Shown: positions 33,308-42,656, counted from the stretch's first letter. The stretch is DNA of 63,009 nucleotides from Sphingopyxis sp. RIFCSPHIGHO2_12_FULL_65_19 (GCF_001830555.1 NZ_MIAM01000056.1:1-63009); one strand, 5' to 3'. Notes: generated by a model not told the origin, from the letters alone. A program made the numbers and translations.

Positions 33308-34411
33308 TTATTTCCGCGGCCGCCGCCGCTCCATCGGCCAGCTTGGCATATGCGCATCGGACAGCGTCTTGGCGTCTGCCGGTGCGACGCCAAGGTCGGT
33401 GAGCACCCGCAGCAGCGCGTCGGCCGGCGGCACCGCGATGTCGGGCAGCACGCCCTCGCCCTCCCAATCCTTGCCGGTCACGGGATCATAAGTGCGTCCC
33501 ACCGGGATGAAGGCCGCATAACCGCCGCCCAGATCCTCGCCGGTCCCGAAATGATTGGCACCCGCCGTCGCGCTGCCGACCAGCGTGCCGCGCCGCGTAT
33601 GCTTCATCGCGAGCGCGAAATGCTCGGCGGCCGACGCGCTGGCGCCCGACGTCAGCACATAGACTTTCACATCGTGCAGCCGCGTATCGGCATTCGGCGT
33701 TGCCCAATGTTCGCGCGTCACCATGCCCGCGTCGCCCTTCGCAGGGCGCATCGATGCCAGCCCGGCAATCGGCGATCCGCCGCGCGCATCGACCGACGCG
33801 CGCGTCGCCATCGTCACCAGCCGCGTCGGCTCGGCGAACAACCACGGGAAAATCACATCCATCTGGTCGAGCCCGCCGCCATTATGCGTGCGAATGTCGA
33901 AAATGATCGCTTTCGCATCGGCATGGTCGGTCATGAATTTCGCGGCCTGTGCGGTCACCGTCGCATCCATCGGAAAGACGTTGAAGCGGACGAAGGCGAT
34001 TCCCGGCGCGATCCAGCCCGCCTGCTCGACGGGCACCTTCGGCGAGCGGCGCACCGGCGCCGCAGCGCCCGGCGTCGTCGCCGCTGGCGTGCGCGCCGCT
34101 TCGGGCACGCGGATGCGCAAATGCCCATCGGGTGCGACGGCGTTCACATCGGCGTCGATCGCCTCCCCCAGCGCCGGGCCGGACAGCGACTTATAGCGTC
34201 CCGCCGCGATGCCCGCGCGGATCGCAGCGGCATAACGCTTGCCCGTGTCGGGATAGACATAGTCGCGTTCGAGCAACGCCGCATATGTTTCGGCAACCCC
34301 ATCGGCGCTCGCCTCGTCCGCCGCATAGGCGGGCGGCGGCGCCAGTATCGGCACGACCGCCATCCCGGCGGCGAGCAACAGCGCGGGCAAAATACGCGAA
34401 GAAACAATCAT
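33308..34411 (-). CDS. S41 family peptidase, exported
   Basis: A 367-aa S41 peptidase homologue, the second in the window. Signal peptide: IVSSRILPALLLAAGMAVVP ending AYA. The IRBP-like N-domain has ERDYVYPDTGKRYAAAIR. Catalytic region: AIIFDIRTHNGGGLDQMDVI, TSGASASAAEHFALAMKHTRR (Ser/Lys positions shared with the peptidase at 19863) and LVGSATAGANHFG. ATG at 34411 has GGGAG six bases upstream; an ATG two codons earlier is possible. A BlaI/CopY-like palindrome sits 60 bases upstream. Confidence 0.87.
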   Translation of the reverse strand: MIVSSRILPALLLAAGMAVVPILAPPPAYAADEASADGVAETYAALLERDYVYPDTGKRYAAAIRAGIAAGRYKSLSGPALGEAIDADVNAVAPDGHLRIRVPEAARTPAATTPGAAAPVRRSPKVPVEQAGWIAPGIAFVRFNVFPMDATVTAQAAKFMTDHADAKAIIFDIRTHNGGGLDQMDVIFPWLFAEPTRLVTMATRASVDARGGSPIAGLASMRPAKGDAGMVTREHWATPNADTRLHDVKVYVLTSGASASAAEHFALAMKHTRRGTLVGSATAGANHFGTGEDLGGGYAAFIPVGRTYDPVTGKDWEGEGVLPDIAVPPADALLRVLTDLGVAPADAKTLSDAHMPSWPMERRRPRK

Positions 34412-34470
34412 CCTCATCTCCCATCCAGCCCCGGCCGGAAAGGCGTGTATCATATCAATAACACAGATCA

Positions 34471-34484
34471 ACTACATTTGTAGT
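34471..34484. promoter_or_regulatory. BlaI/CopY-like operator palindrome
   Basis: ACTACA-TT-TGTAGT, a perfect 14-base palindrome with the TACAnnTGTA core recognised by the BlaI/MecI/CopY repressor family. It lies upstream of the S41 peptidase gene and close to the stop of the small membrane protein gene. No BlaI-type gene is in the window. Confidence 0.55.
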
Positions 34485-34492
34485 CGGTTGCC

Positions 34493-34690
34493 TTATTTCT
34501 TCCGCGCGAACCAGACGAGCACGACCCCGACGATCGCAAGGATCACCCCGTTGCGCGTCCACGTCGTGTCGCCGAGCATGAAGCTGCTGGCCGGCCAGCG
34601 CACGATATCGAGCCCCTGCAACACCCACAGTCCGCCGACGAGGATCGCGGCAATGCCGACGATCGCCAAAATGCCCTTCAATGCTGCCAT
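34493..34690 (-). CDS. small two-span membrane protein, 65 aa
   Basis: Two hydrophobic segments (LKGILAIVGIAAILVGGLWV and NGVILAIVGVVLVWFARKK) joined by a short polar loop with LDIVRWPASSFMLGDTTWTR. Small proteins of this layout are common and uncharacterised in sphingomonads. GGAGGG precedes the ATG. It follows the acyltransferase gene with a 13-base gap, so they form a unit. Confidence 0.78.
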   Translation of the reverse strand: MAALKGILAIVGIAAILVGGLWVLQGLDIVRWPASSFMLGDTTWTRNGVILAIVGVVLVWFARKK

Positions 34691-34703
34691 GTCGCCCTCC
34701 CTA

Positions 34704-35834
34704 TTATCGCTGCAATCCGATCAGCGGCCGCAGCCAGCCGATGTTGCGCCCGATGATGTAGAATAGCCAGCATCCGATCGTCGTCGTCACCAGGAGGACG
34801 AGGAACGATGGCAGCGCCGCAGCGCCCGCTTGCAACAGATACCAGCCAACGACGACGATGATCGTCTGATGAATGATGTAAAAGGGGAACACCGCTTCGG
34901 CGAGCATCGCGCGCTTTGGATGGTCGCGGTTCCAGAAACGGTCGGCGATTCCCACGAACGCAACGATCGCCATCCACCCGTTGACCAGCCGCATCAAATG
35001 ATAGGGCGGGAATACCGCGTCGGGCGCGACCGTGCCGCCCGCCCAGGTCCATTCGATCCAGGCAACCGGCACAAAGGCGAGCAGCGCCAGGACCAGCGCC
35101 ACCTTCCAATATCGCGCCGCCGTCTCGAACAGCACCGGCCGCACGCGAAGCAGCCAGCCGACGAAGAAGGGCACCAGATAATGAAGATGCGACGGTCCAT
35201 CGTCGAACAGCGCGTGCGTTTCGTCATGCGTCGGAAACAGGACATAGATCAGCGCCCACAACGCCAGCGGCGCGACCAACATTCGCCACCCGCGCAAAGC
35301 CCCCGCCGCGATGCTGGTGATTTTCGCACGCGCCGGCTCCGGGATCAGCGCGAGCAGCAAGGCCGCGAGCATCGTATAGACCCACAGATAGACGACGAAC
35401 CAAAGATGCTGCCACGTGGGCAGGATGATGCCCTCCAGCGACCCGAAGCGGAAATAGTCGTGGGCCCAGAAATGCAGGAAGCCATCGGCGTAGCCGTGCT
35501 GCCCCACCAGTTCGATCCACGGCTGCGGCGGGATGATGACGATGATGCCAAAGACGAGCGGGACCAGCAGCCGCACGCTGCGCGACCGCGCGAACGCCGC
35601 GCTGCCGCCGAGTTTCGCAAACAACGCCGCGCTTGCATATCCCGACACAAGGAACAGCAGCGCCAAGCGCCAGCCGTTCGTCGCGAGCATCGGAATGGTG
35701 ACCCAATCGAGCGGCTCGGCGATTTTGACGTGCCAGCCCCACGGCACGAAATACATGCCGATATGATAGAGGATCAGCAGGCCGAACGCCGCGATGCGCA
35801 GCCAGTCCATGCCGTAGTGGCGTCCGCCGGTCAT
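34704..35834 (-). CDS. acyltransferase family 3 membrane protein
   Basis: A 376-aa integral membrane acyltransferase (OafA/OpgC-like fold). The family start MDWLRIAAFGLLILYHIGMY contains the conserved His; ten or so spans follow, including LLFLVSGYASAALFA and QHLWFVVYLWVYTMLAALL, and the final third has FPFYIIHQTIIVVVGWYLL. Members O-acylate sugars or glucans at the inner membrane. ATG at 35834 behind GGAAGGGA; the frame upstream reads through the repeat at 35853. Acceptor unknown. Confidence 0.87.
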   Translation of the reverse strand: MTGGRHYGMDWLRIAAFGLLILYHIGMYFVPWGWHVKIAEPLDWVTIPMLATNGWRLALLFLVSGYASAALFAKLGGSAAFARSRSVRLLVPLVFGIIVIIPPQPWIELVGQHGYADGFLHFWAHDYFRFGSLEGIILPTWQHLWFVVYLWVYTMLAALLLALIPEPARAKITSIAAGALRGWRMLVAPLALWALIYVLFPTHDETHALFDDGPSHLHYLVPFFVGWLLRVRPVLFETAARYWKVALVLALLAFVPVAWIEWTWAGGTVAPDAVFPPYHLMRLVNGWMAIVAFVGIADRFWNRDHPKRAMLAEAVFPFYIIHQTIIVVVGWYLLQAGAAALPSFLVLLVTTTIGCWLFYIIGRNIGWLRPLIGLQR

Positions 35835-35852
35835 ATTCCCTTCCCGATCAAT

Positions 35853-36010
35853 CCCCTCCCGCAAGCGGGAGGGGCAACGAGGCTTGCCAGCTTGCTGGCT
35901 AGCCGCAGTGGGGTGGGCGGGCAACGCCGCGCCATATGCCCACCCCGCTGCGACTAGCGCCTGCTACGCAGGCCCAAGTCTCGCTGCCCCTCCCGTAAAC
36001 GGGAAGGGAA
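35853..36010. repeat. inverted pair of family C repeats
   Basis: Two copies of a ~65-base unit face each other. Each begins CCCCTCCCGCAAGCGGGAGG or its variant and continues GCAACGAGGCTTGCCAGCTT, then a GCAGTGGGGTGGGC block. A single copy of the same unit lies at 49091. Between the acyltransferase and carboxylase genes. Confidence 0.8.
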
Positions 36011-36014
36011 GTGG

Positions 36015-37532
36015 CTATTTCACCACCCGCCAAGCCAACTCGGCAAATTCGCACAACAAAGGCCGCGTGTCGCGCGGATCGATAATATCCTCGACCCCAT
36101 ATTTCTCCGCGGTGCGGAACGGCGAGCGCACGCGATTGAGCCGCTCGCGGATCGCCTCCAGATGCGCCGCCGGGTCTTCCGCCGCCTCCAGCTCGCTCTT
36201 GTACGCGACCTCGACCCCGCCCTCGATCGGCAGGCTGCCCCAGTCGCCCGACGGCCACGCAAAGCGGTACTGGAACCGCTCGGCGTTCGACATAGCGCTG
36301 CCCGCGATCCCATAGGCGCGCCGCACCACAACCGACGCCAGCGGCACCGTCGCGCGGTAAATCGCGTTCATCGCCTGCACCCCGTAACGGATCGTCCCCG
36401 TGCGCTCGGCCTCGCCGCCGATCATGAAACCCGGATTGTCGACCAGGTGGACGATCGGCAGGCGGAACTGGTCGGCCAGCTTCACGAACCGTTCGGCCTT
36501 CTCGCTCGTCTTCGCGTCCCACGATCCGCCCAGATAGGACGGATCGCTCGCGAGCACCGCGACCGGATAGCCGTCCAATCGCGCAAAGGCGGTGATCACC
36601 GCGCGCCCCCACCGCGCCCCCATCTCGAAGACACTGCCTTGATCGAACACCGCCGAACAGATGCGCCGCATCGAATAGACCTGCTTCGCCTCGCGCGGCA
36701 CGACCGACAGCAAGCTCTCTTCGCGCCGGTCGACCGGATCATTGCATTCGGTCCGCAGCGCCCGATCGTGGATCGACGAGGGCAGGTAAGACAGGAACCG
36801 CCGCGCCGCCGCGAAAGCCTCGGCCTCGCTCGCCACCTCGTCATCGACGACGCCATTGCGCGTATGGACGTCAACCCCGCCCAATTCCTCACGGTCCAGC
36901 GTATCGCCGATCGCCGCCGCGACCGCCGGTCCCGCCGCGAACAGCTGCGACAGCCCGCGCACCATGATGCTGTAATGGCTCGCGACGACCCGCGCCGCGC
37001 CCAGCCCCGCGGTTGGCCCCAGCGCCAGCGCCACCACCGGCACCGTATCGAGATTGGCGATGATCTCATGCCACCCCGGCACATGCGGGATATAGGTATA
37101 GCCCATATCCTCCAGCGTTTTCACCGACCCGCCGCCGCCGGTGCCGTCGATCATGCGGATCAGCGGCAGGCGATATTCATGCGCCATCGCCTCGCACTGA
37201 ACAAATTTCCGGTGCAGCGCCGCATCGGCCGCGCCGCCGCGCACGGTGAAATCGTCGGCACTGGCGACCACCGGCCGCCCGCCCACATTGGCGCGCCCGA
37301 AGATGAAATTCGACGCCGCCAGATCCTCCAGCTCGCCATCGGGTCCGTAAGTCCCCCGCCCCGCGATCTTCCCGATCTCGCGAAAACTGCCCGGATCGAC
37401 GATCGCCGCGAGCCGCGCCCGCGCGTCCATCTTGCCGCGGCTGTGCTGGCGCGCGACCTTTTCCTCGCCGCCCATCTTCTCGGCCATCGCGCGGCGCTGA
37501 CCCAGTTCGTCGATCTCTTTTTCCCAGCTCAT
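36015..37532 (-). CDS. acyl-CoA carboxylase carboxyltransferase (beta) subunit
   Basis: A 505-aa carboxyltransferase of the propionyl/acetyl-CoA carboxylase beta family, transferring CO2 from biotin to an acyl-CoA. Both crotonase halves are present: RLPLIRMIDGTGGGGSVKTL / LGPTAGLGAARVVASHYSIM and VFEMGARWGRAVITAFARLD / VDNPGFMIGGEAERTGTIRY. No biotin-carboxylase or biotin-carrier subunit is nearby, so its partner is encoded elsewhere. AGGATAGC lies upstream of the ATG at 37532. Substrate specificity cannot be read from sequence. Confidence 0.9.
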   Translation of the reverse strand: MSWEKEIDELGQRRAMAEKMGGEEKVARQHSRGKMDARARLAAIVDPGSFREIGKIAGRGTYGPDGELEDLAASNFIFGRANVGGRPVVASADDFTVRGGAADAALHRKFVQCEAMAHEYRLPLIRMIDGTGGGGSVKTLEDMGYTYIPHVPGWHEIIANLDTVPVVALALGPTAGLGAARVVASHYSIMVRGLSQLFAAGPAVAAAIGDTLDREELGGVDVHTRNGVVDDEVASEAEAFAAARRFLSYLPSSIHDRALRTECNDPVDRREESLLSVVPREAKQVYSMRRICSAVFDQGSVFEMGARWGRAVITAFARLDGYPVAVLASDPSYLGGSWDAKTSEKAERFVKLADQFRLPIVHLVDNPGFMIGGEAERTGTIRYGVQAMNAIYRATVPLASVVVRRAYGIAGSAMSNAERFQYRFAWPSGDWGSLPIEGGVEVAYKSELEAAEDPAAHLEAIRERLNRVRSPFRTAEKYGVEDIIDPRDTRPLLCEFAELAWRVVK

Positions 37533-37588
37533 GGCGCAAAGGCTATCTTACGTTGACGGAAACGTCATGCAAAACCTATCGTCGGCCC

Positions 37589-38077
37589 ATGACGCGTCCT
37601 ATCGCCCTCGCCTTCACCGTCGCGCTGCTCGCCGCCGCGCCCGCCGCGGCCAGCGAGCCGCGCACGCTCCCCGGCGTCGAGGATGCTTATAAAAGCGAAG
37701 CGTTCGATCCGGACCCGATGGCCTCCATCGACGCGGCGCTCGCCAAAGCCGGTCAAACCGGCAAGCGGGTGCTCCTGGTGATGGGCACCGGCGGGTGCCA
37801 TGACAGCGCCTGGCTCGCCAACCTCATCGCCACCGACCGCTTCGCCCCCGTCCGCGCGCGTTACGAAATCGTCTACGCCGACATCGGCATGCCGCATGTC
37901 CGCGGCCTCGGCCGGAATCCCGAGGTTGCGAAACGCTTCCGCTTTCGGATCAAGGGGACGCCGACCGTCGCGATCGTCGATGCGGAGGGCACCGTCCTCA
38001 ACCGCAAGGCCGCGCCCAAATGGCGCAACGCCGCCAGCCGCAGCGACGACGACATCTATAATGAACTGATGAACTAG
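37589..38077 (+). CDS. exported thioredoxin-like protein with a single active-site cysteine
   Basis: A 162-aa periplasmic protein: signal RPIALAFTVALLAAAPAAA, then a thioredoxin fold with KRVLLVMGTGGCHDSAWLA where CxxC would stand, and the cis-proline region IKGTPTVAIVDAEG. Only one cysteine (GGCHDS) remains, so it is not a standard disulfide oxidoreductase; it resembles thioredoxin-like/SoxW-type proteins. ATG at 37589. It is followed after 10 bases by an SDR gene and an EamA gene, suggesting one operon. Confidence 0.8.
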   Translation: MTRPIALAFTVALLAAAPAAASEPRTLPGVEDAYKSEAFDPDPMASIDAALAKAGQTGKRVLLVMGTGGCHDSAWLANLIATDRFAPVRARYEIVYADIGMPHVRGLGRNPEVAKRFRFRIKGTPTVAIVDAEGTVLNRKAAPKWRNAASRSDDDIYNELMN

Positions 38078-38087
38078 GGAGAGAGAC

Positions 38088-38867
38088 ATGGCCGAGATGA
38101 ACCTTGCGGGGCGCGTCGCGCTCGTCACCGGCGCGTCGCGCGGCATCGGCCGCGGCATTGCGCTGGGGCTGGCGGAGGCGGGCGCCGACATCGCGGTCAA
38201 CTATACGCGCGGCGAAGAGGCCGCGGCCGAAACAGTCGCCGCGATCGAAGCCCTCGGCCGCAAGGCCAAGGCCTACCAAGCCTCCGTGACCGACGAAGCC
38301 GCGTGCACCGCGATGGTCGCCGCAATCGAGGCCGACTTCGGCGCCATGTCGATCCTGATCAACAACGCCGGCATCGCCAGCCGCGGGCTGTCGGTGGCCG
38401 ACACCAGCCCCGAAGAGGTCGACAAGCTGTTCGCCGTCCACGCCGCCGGGCCGCACCGCCTGTCGCGCCTCGCGCTGCCGCAGCTGCGCACCCACGCCCG
38501 CAGCGACATCATCGTCATCTCCAGCATCGCGACCTATGTGAACTCGCCGAACGGCGCCCCCTACACGATGGCGAAGGCGGCGGGCGAAGCCCTCGCGCTC
38601 ACCCTCGCGAAGGAGGAGCTGCGCAATGGCGTCCGCGTCAACATCGTCGCCCCCGCGCTCACCGTCAGCGACATGGGCGAGAAACTGTCGCGCGCGATCA
38701 CCGGCGAGGCCGACATCCATCACCTCGACGAAAAAATGCCCTTTGGCCGCGTCGCCGTCCCCGCCGACGTCGCCGCGGCGGTGGTGTGGTTCGTCTCGGG
38801 CGCGAACAGCTATTGCTCGGGCCAGAAACTCAATATCGATGGCGCGGGACAGGCGACCTTTCGCTAA
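38088..38867 (+). CDS. short-chain dehydrogenase/reductase
   Basis: A 259-aa SDR resembling 3-oxoacyl-reductases. Cofactor motif VALVTGASRGIGRGIALGLA, structural INNAGIA, catalytic Ser in VISSIATYV and Tyr-x3-Lys in PYTMAKAAGEA. The C-terminus NSYCSGQKLNIDGAGQ is typical of classical SDRs. GGGAGAGAGAC precedes the ATG. The loop FAVHAAGPHRLSRL replaces the usual NLxGxF segment, a minor oddity. Substrate unknown. Confidence 0.9.
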   Translation: MAEMNLAGRVALVTGASRGIGRGIALGLAEAGADIAVNYTRGEEAAAETVAAIEALGRKAKAYQASVTDEAACTAMVAAIEADFGAMSILINNAGIASRGLSVADTSPEEVDKLFAVHAAGPHRLSRLALPQLRTHARSDIIVISSIATYVNSPNGAPYTMAKAAGEALALTLAKEELRNGVRVNIVAPALTVSDMGEKLSRAITGEADIHHLDEKMPFGRVAVPADVAAAVVWFVSGANSYCSGQKLNIDGAGQATFR

Positions 38868-38876
38868 GGCGCCTCC

Positions 38877-39779
38877 ATGCGCCCCGATTCGCCCTCGCCC
38901 GTCATCCCCTTCCTGATCGCCTGCGCGGGGATCGCGACCTTTTCGGCGATGGACGTGCTGATGAAGGGGCTGTCGATCGACATCGGCGCCTATAACGCTG
39001 TCCTCTGGCGCACCGGCACCGGCACGCTGCTCGCGGGCGCGCTCTATTTCGCCAGCCGCCCCAAATGGCCCGACCGGCCAACGATGCGGATCCACGCATG
39101 GCGCTCGCTGTTCGTCGCGGGCATGGCGCTGAGCTTCTTCTGGGCGCTCGCGCGGCTGCCGATGGCGGAGGCGATCGCGCTCGCCTTCGTCGCGCCGCTG
39201 ATGGCGCTCTATATGGCCGCGATCTTCCTCGGCGAAAAGATCGGCCCGCGCTCGATCGCCGCGTCCATGCTGGGCCTGTGCGGCGTACTCGTCATCGTCG
39301 CGGGGAAGCTTGGCGGCAGCGACTATTCGGACGAGGCGCTGCTTGCAGTCGGCGCAGTGTTCCTCTCGGCGTTGCTATATGCCTACAACCTCATCCTCGC
39401 GCGGCGGCAGGCGAAAATGGCCGAGCCGATGGAGATCGCCTTTTTCCAGAATTTCTTCGTCGCCGCGACCCTCGCGCTGGGCGCGCCCTGGTTCCTCGCC
39501 GTTCCCGGTGCGGAACAAGCCCCGAATATCGTCGGCGCGGCAATCCTTGCGACCAGTTCGCTGCTGCTGCTGAGCTGGGCCTATGCCCGCGCCGAAACGC
39601 AGATCCTCGCGACCACCGAATATACCGGCTTCCTCTGGGCGATGCTGTTCGGCTGGTTCTTTTTCGACGAAGCCGTCACCTGGCCGACGCTGGCGGGCGC
39701 GGTGCTGATCGTCGCCGCCTGCCTGATCGTCGCGCGCAAGGCGCCGCACGGCGATCCCGTGGAGCCGGCGGCGGCGTAA
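38877..39779 (+). CDS. EamA/DMT-superfamily transporter
   Basis: A 300-aa inner-membrane protein with ten predicted spans arranged as two EamA halves: FLIACAGIATFSAMDVLMKG in the first and AVFLSALLYAYNLILARRQA in the second, ending FGWFFFDEAVTWPTLAGAVL and a short cytoplasmic tail. Such carriers export amino acids or other small metabolites. It starts nine bases after the SDR gene. Confidence 0.88.
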   Translation: MRPDSPSPVIPFLIACAGIATFSAMDVLMKGLSIDIGAYNAVLWRTGTGTLLAGALYFASRPKWPDRPTMRIHAWRSLFVAGMALSFFWALARLPMAEAIALAFVAPLMALYMAAIFLGEKIGPRSIAASMLGLCGVLVIVAGKLGGSDYSDEALLAVGAVFLSALLYAYNLILARRQAKMAEPMEIAFFQNFFVAATLALGAPWFLAVPGAEQAPNIVGAAILATSSLLLLSWAYARAETQILATTEYTGFLWAMLFGWFFFDEAVTWPTLAGAVLIVAACLIVARKAPHGDPVEPAAA

Positions 39780-39798
39780 ACAATAATCTCATACAAAT

Positions 39799-40746
39799 TC
39801 ACACCGCCGCGCGCGCGAGCCGATCGTTGATCGCCGCGCCCAAGCCCTCGACCGGAATCGCCGCCACCGCGATTTTCGTTTTCGCACTCGCCGCGCCCGC
39901 ATGCAGCGCATCGAACAGACGCGCCGCCGCCTCTGTCAGATCGCCCGCGGCGCTCAGGTCATAGTCCCCCGCGACCGCCCCAAATCCGATCCCGAACTCG
40001 TCTGCGGCAAAATCGACCGCCCCCAGCCGCACCGGCTTGCCAGGCGCATAATGGCTCGCGAGCATCCCCGGCGCGACGATGTCCGATCCCTTCCCCCCCG
40101 ATACCGGCAAGCCGCTCGCTTCGCCCAACATATCCGACGTCACAGGCCCCGGCCGCAGTATTTCGACCGCGCCGTCCTTGACCCGCACAATCGTCGATTC
40201 GACCCCCGCCTTCGTCGGCCCGTCGTCGATCACCAGTGCGATCCGCCCGTCGAGGCTAGCGAGCACATGGCTTGCCCTTGTCGGGCTCACCCGCCCGCTT
40301 GCATTGGCACTCGGCGCCGCGAGCGGCGCGCCGGTCTCGGCCAGCAGCGCCCGCATCGCCCGGTGCGCCGGCACTCGTATCGCAATCGTGTCGAGCCCCG
40401 CCGTCGCGATGCTCGCAACCGGGCAGTCGGGGCTGCGCGGCACGACCAAGGTCAGCGGCCCCGGCCAGAAACGGTCCGCCAACCTCCGCTCGATCGCGCC
40501 GAACACGCCCAGCGTCTCGGCCGCAGCAAGGTCCGGCACATGCACGATCAGCGGATTGAAATCGGGTCGCCCCTTCGCGGCATAGATGCGCGCCACCGCC
40601 TCCGCATTGCGCGCATCGGCGGCGAGGCCATAGACCGTCTCGGTCGGCACCGCGACGAGTTGCCCCTCCCCGATCAGCATCTTCGCGTCCGTGATAGTCT
40701 GGCTATCGAACCGAAGTGTAATTGTGGACTTTGAGGGATCGGCCAT
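39799..40746 (-). CDS. tsaC: threonylcarbamoyl-AMP synthase (Sua5/TsaC type)
   Basis: Makes threonylcarbamoyl-AMP from threonine, bicarbonate and ATP for the t6A37 modification of ANN-decoding tRNAs. The 315-aa protein has an N-terminal YrdC domain (VAVPTETVYGLAADARNAEA, KGRPDFNPLIVHV, APSANASGRVSPTRASHV) and a C-terminal Sua5 domain after about residue 215 (LASHYAPGKPVRLG). It is the long Sua5 form. Divergent from the acyl-CoA dehydrogenase, with a 53-base gap. Confidence 0.95.
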   Translation of the reverse strand: MADPSKSTITLRFDSQTITDAKMLIGEGQLVAVPTETVYGLAADARNAEAVARIYAAKGRPDFNPLIVHVPDLAAAETLGVFGAIERRLADRFWPGPLTLVVPRSPDCPVASIATAGLDTIAIRVPAHRAMRALLAETGAPLAAPSANASGRVSPTRASHVLASLDGRIALVIDDGPTKAGVESTIVRVKDGAVEILRPGPVTSDMLGEASGLPVSGGKGSDIVAPGMLASHYAPGKPVRLGAVDFAADEFGIGFGAVAGDYDLSAAGDLTEAAARLFDALHAGAASAKTKIAVAAIPVEGLGAAINDRLARAAV

Positions 40747-40799
40747 GCCGCGCTATAGCGCCCGCGCAACGAGATTCATCAAGAAAGTCGGCTTCCGCC

Positions 40800-42542
40800 A
40801 TGACCTACACGCCGCCCACCACCGAACAGCTTTTCGTCCTCAACCATATCGCGCGCATCGACGCGATGGCGGCGCACGACAAATTCGCCGCCGCGACCCC
40901 CGACATGGTCGAGGCGATTGTCACCGGCATCGGCGAGTTCGCCGCCGACGTCTACGCCCCGCTCAACCGCGTCGGCGACACAGTCAATCCCAGGTGGCAG
41001 GACGGCCAGGTCACCATGCCGCCGGGCTTCAAGGACGCATATAAACAGTTCGTCGAGGCGGGTTGGGGCAGCATCGACGGCCCCGGCGAATATGGCGGGC
41101 AGGACCTGCCCTTCACCCTCGCGACGGTGGTGATCGAGGCGCTGGGCAGCGCGAATATGGGCTTTTCGCTGTGCAGCATCCTGACCCCCGGCGCGATCCA
41201 CGCGCTGATGGCCTATGGCACCGAGGACCAGCGCCGGACCTGGCTTCCCAAGCTGGTCACCGGCGAATGGAACGGCACGATGAACCTGACCGAGCCCGCC
41301 GCGGGCAGCGACGTCGGCGCGCTGCGCTCGACGGCGGAGAAGGTTACAGACGGCCCCAACGCCGGGCTCTACCGGATCAAGGGCCAGAAAATCTTCATCA
41401 CCTTCGGCGAGCATGACCTCACCGACAATATCGTCCACCTCGTCCTTGCGCGCACCCCCGGCGCGCCCGAGGGGACGCGCGGCATTTCGCTGTTCGTCGT
41501 TCCCAAATACCGCCTCGACGACACGGGCCGTCCGACGATCAGCAACGGCGTCCATTGCGCCTCGATCGAACATAAGCTCGGCATCCACGGCTCACCGACC
41601 GCCGTCATGGTCTATGGGGAGGACGAGGATTGTCTCGGCGAAATCGTCGGCGACGAAATGGGCGGGATGCGCGCGATGTTCGTGATGATGAACAATGCGC
41701 GGCTGATGATCGGATGCCAGGGCATCCAGGTCGGCGAGCGCGCAACGCAGCAGGCGCAGCGTTTCGCCGCCGAGCGTGTCCAGTCGGCGCTCGCGGGTTC
41801 ACCCGATCGCACCCCGGTGACGATCGACCAGCACCCCGACGTTCGCCGCATGTTGTGGCGGATGCGCGCGCAGACCGAAGCCGCCCGCGCGCTGACCTAT
41901 TATGCCGCGGCGCAGATCGACTTCGGCAAATTGGGTGACGAAGCCGCCGCGATGCGCGCCGACGTCCTCATCCCGCTGGTCAAGGCGCACGCGACCGACA
42001 TCGGCTGCGAGGTCGCGAGCCTCGGGGTGCAGGTGCACGGCGGGATGGGTTTCATCGAGGAAACCGGCGCCGCGCAGCATTATCGAGATGCGCGCATCGC
42101 GCCGATCTATGAAGGCACCAATGGTATCCAGGCCGCCGACCTCGTCGGGCGCAAGCTCGGCATGGCGGGCGGCGATCTCGTCCGCTCGCTGATCGACGAT
42201 ATCGCGCACGGCGCCGCCGACTTCCCCCAGTTGCAGCAGCTCGTCGATGCGTGCCGCGCGGTCACCGACTGGATGGTCGCCGCGAACACCGGCGACCGGC
42301 TTGCGGGAAGCTATCCCTATCTCACCATGCTCGCCACCGCGACCTGCGGCTGGCTGATGGCGATCCAGCACAAGGCGGCGCGCGCCGCGCTCGATGAAGG
42401 CCATGGCGACCGCGCCTTCCTCGACGCGAAGATCGTCTCGACGCGCTTCTATCTCGAACAGATCGTCCCCGCGGCGACCGGCCTCGCCGCCTCCGCGCTC
42501 GCCGGCGATGCAGCGCTCGAACCGCTTCCGGCCATCGCCTGA
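40800..42542 (+). CDS. acyl-CoA dehydrogenase, long DmdC-like form
   Basis: A 580-aa flavoprotein of the subfamily with an extra C-terminal domain, like DmdC. Middle-domain FAD/substrate contacts: GTMNLTEPAAGSDVGALRST and FITFGEHDLTD. VHGGMGFIEETGAAQHYRDA precedes PIYEGTNGIQAADLVGRKL, whose Glu is the predicted catalytic base. It inserts a double bond into an acyl-CoA or 3-methylmercaptopropionyl-CoA; which one is unknown. ATG at 40800; the 26-residue upstream extension overlaps tsaC. Confidence 0.92.
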   Translation: MTYTPPTTEQLFVLNHIARIDAMAAHDKFAAATPDMVEAIVTGIGEFAADVYAPLNRVGDTVNPRWQDGQVTMPPGFKDAYKQFVEAGWGSIDGPGEYGGQDLPFTLATVVIEALGSANMGFSLCSILTPGAIHALMAYGTEDQRRTWLPKLVTGEWNGTMNLTEPAAGSDVGALRSTAEKVTDGPNAGLYRIKGQKIFITFGEHDLTDNIVHLVLARTPGAPEGTRGISLFVVPKYRLDDTGRPTISNGVHCASIEHKLGIHGSPTAVMVYGEDEDCLGEIVGDEMGGMRAMFVMMNNARLMIGCQGIQVGERATQQAQRFAAERVQSALAGSPDRTPVTIDQHPDVRRMLWRMRAQTEAARALTYYAAAQIDFGKLGDEAAAMRADVLIPLVKAHATDIGCEVASLGVQVHGGMGFIEETGAAQHYRDARIAPIYEGTNGIQAADLVGRKLGMAGGDLVRSLIDDIAHGAADFPQLQQLVDACRAVTDWMVAANTGDRLAGSYPYLTMLATATCGWLMAIQHKAARAALDEGHGDRAFLDAKIVSTRFYLEQIVPAATGLAASALAGDAALEPLPAIA

Positions 42543-42551
42543 AACACTTGG

Positions 42552-42589
42552 AATCCTGCGCCCCGCGCCCGATCGCGCGGCGCAGGATT
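42552..42589 (+). terminator. stem-loop terminator after acyl-CoA dehydrogenase
   Basis: AATCCTGCGC pairs with GCGCAGGATT, with an inner CGCGC / GCGCG extension, followed by TTTCATTCAT. It lies ten bases after the stop codon. The T-run is short, so strength is uncertain. Confidence 0.6.
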
Positions 42590-42656
42590 TCATTCATAAT
42601 TAACGCGATGATAACCATCTGGGACTAGACGCGACCGGCAATTGCTGGAGACGTGC

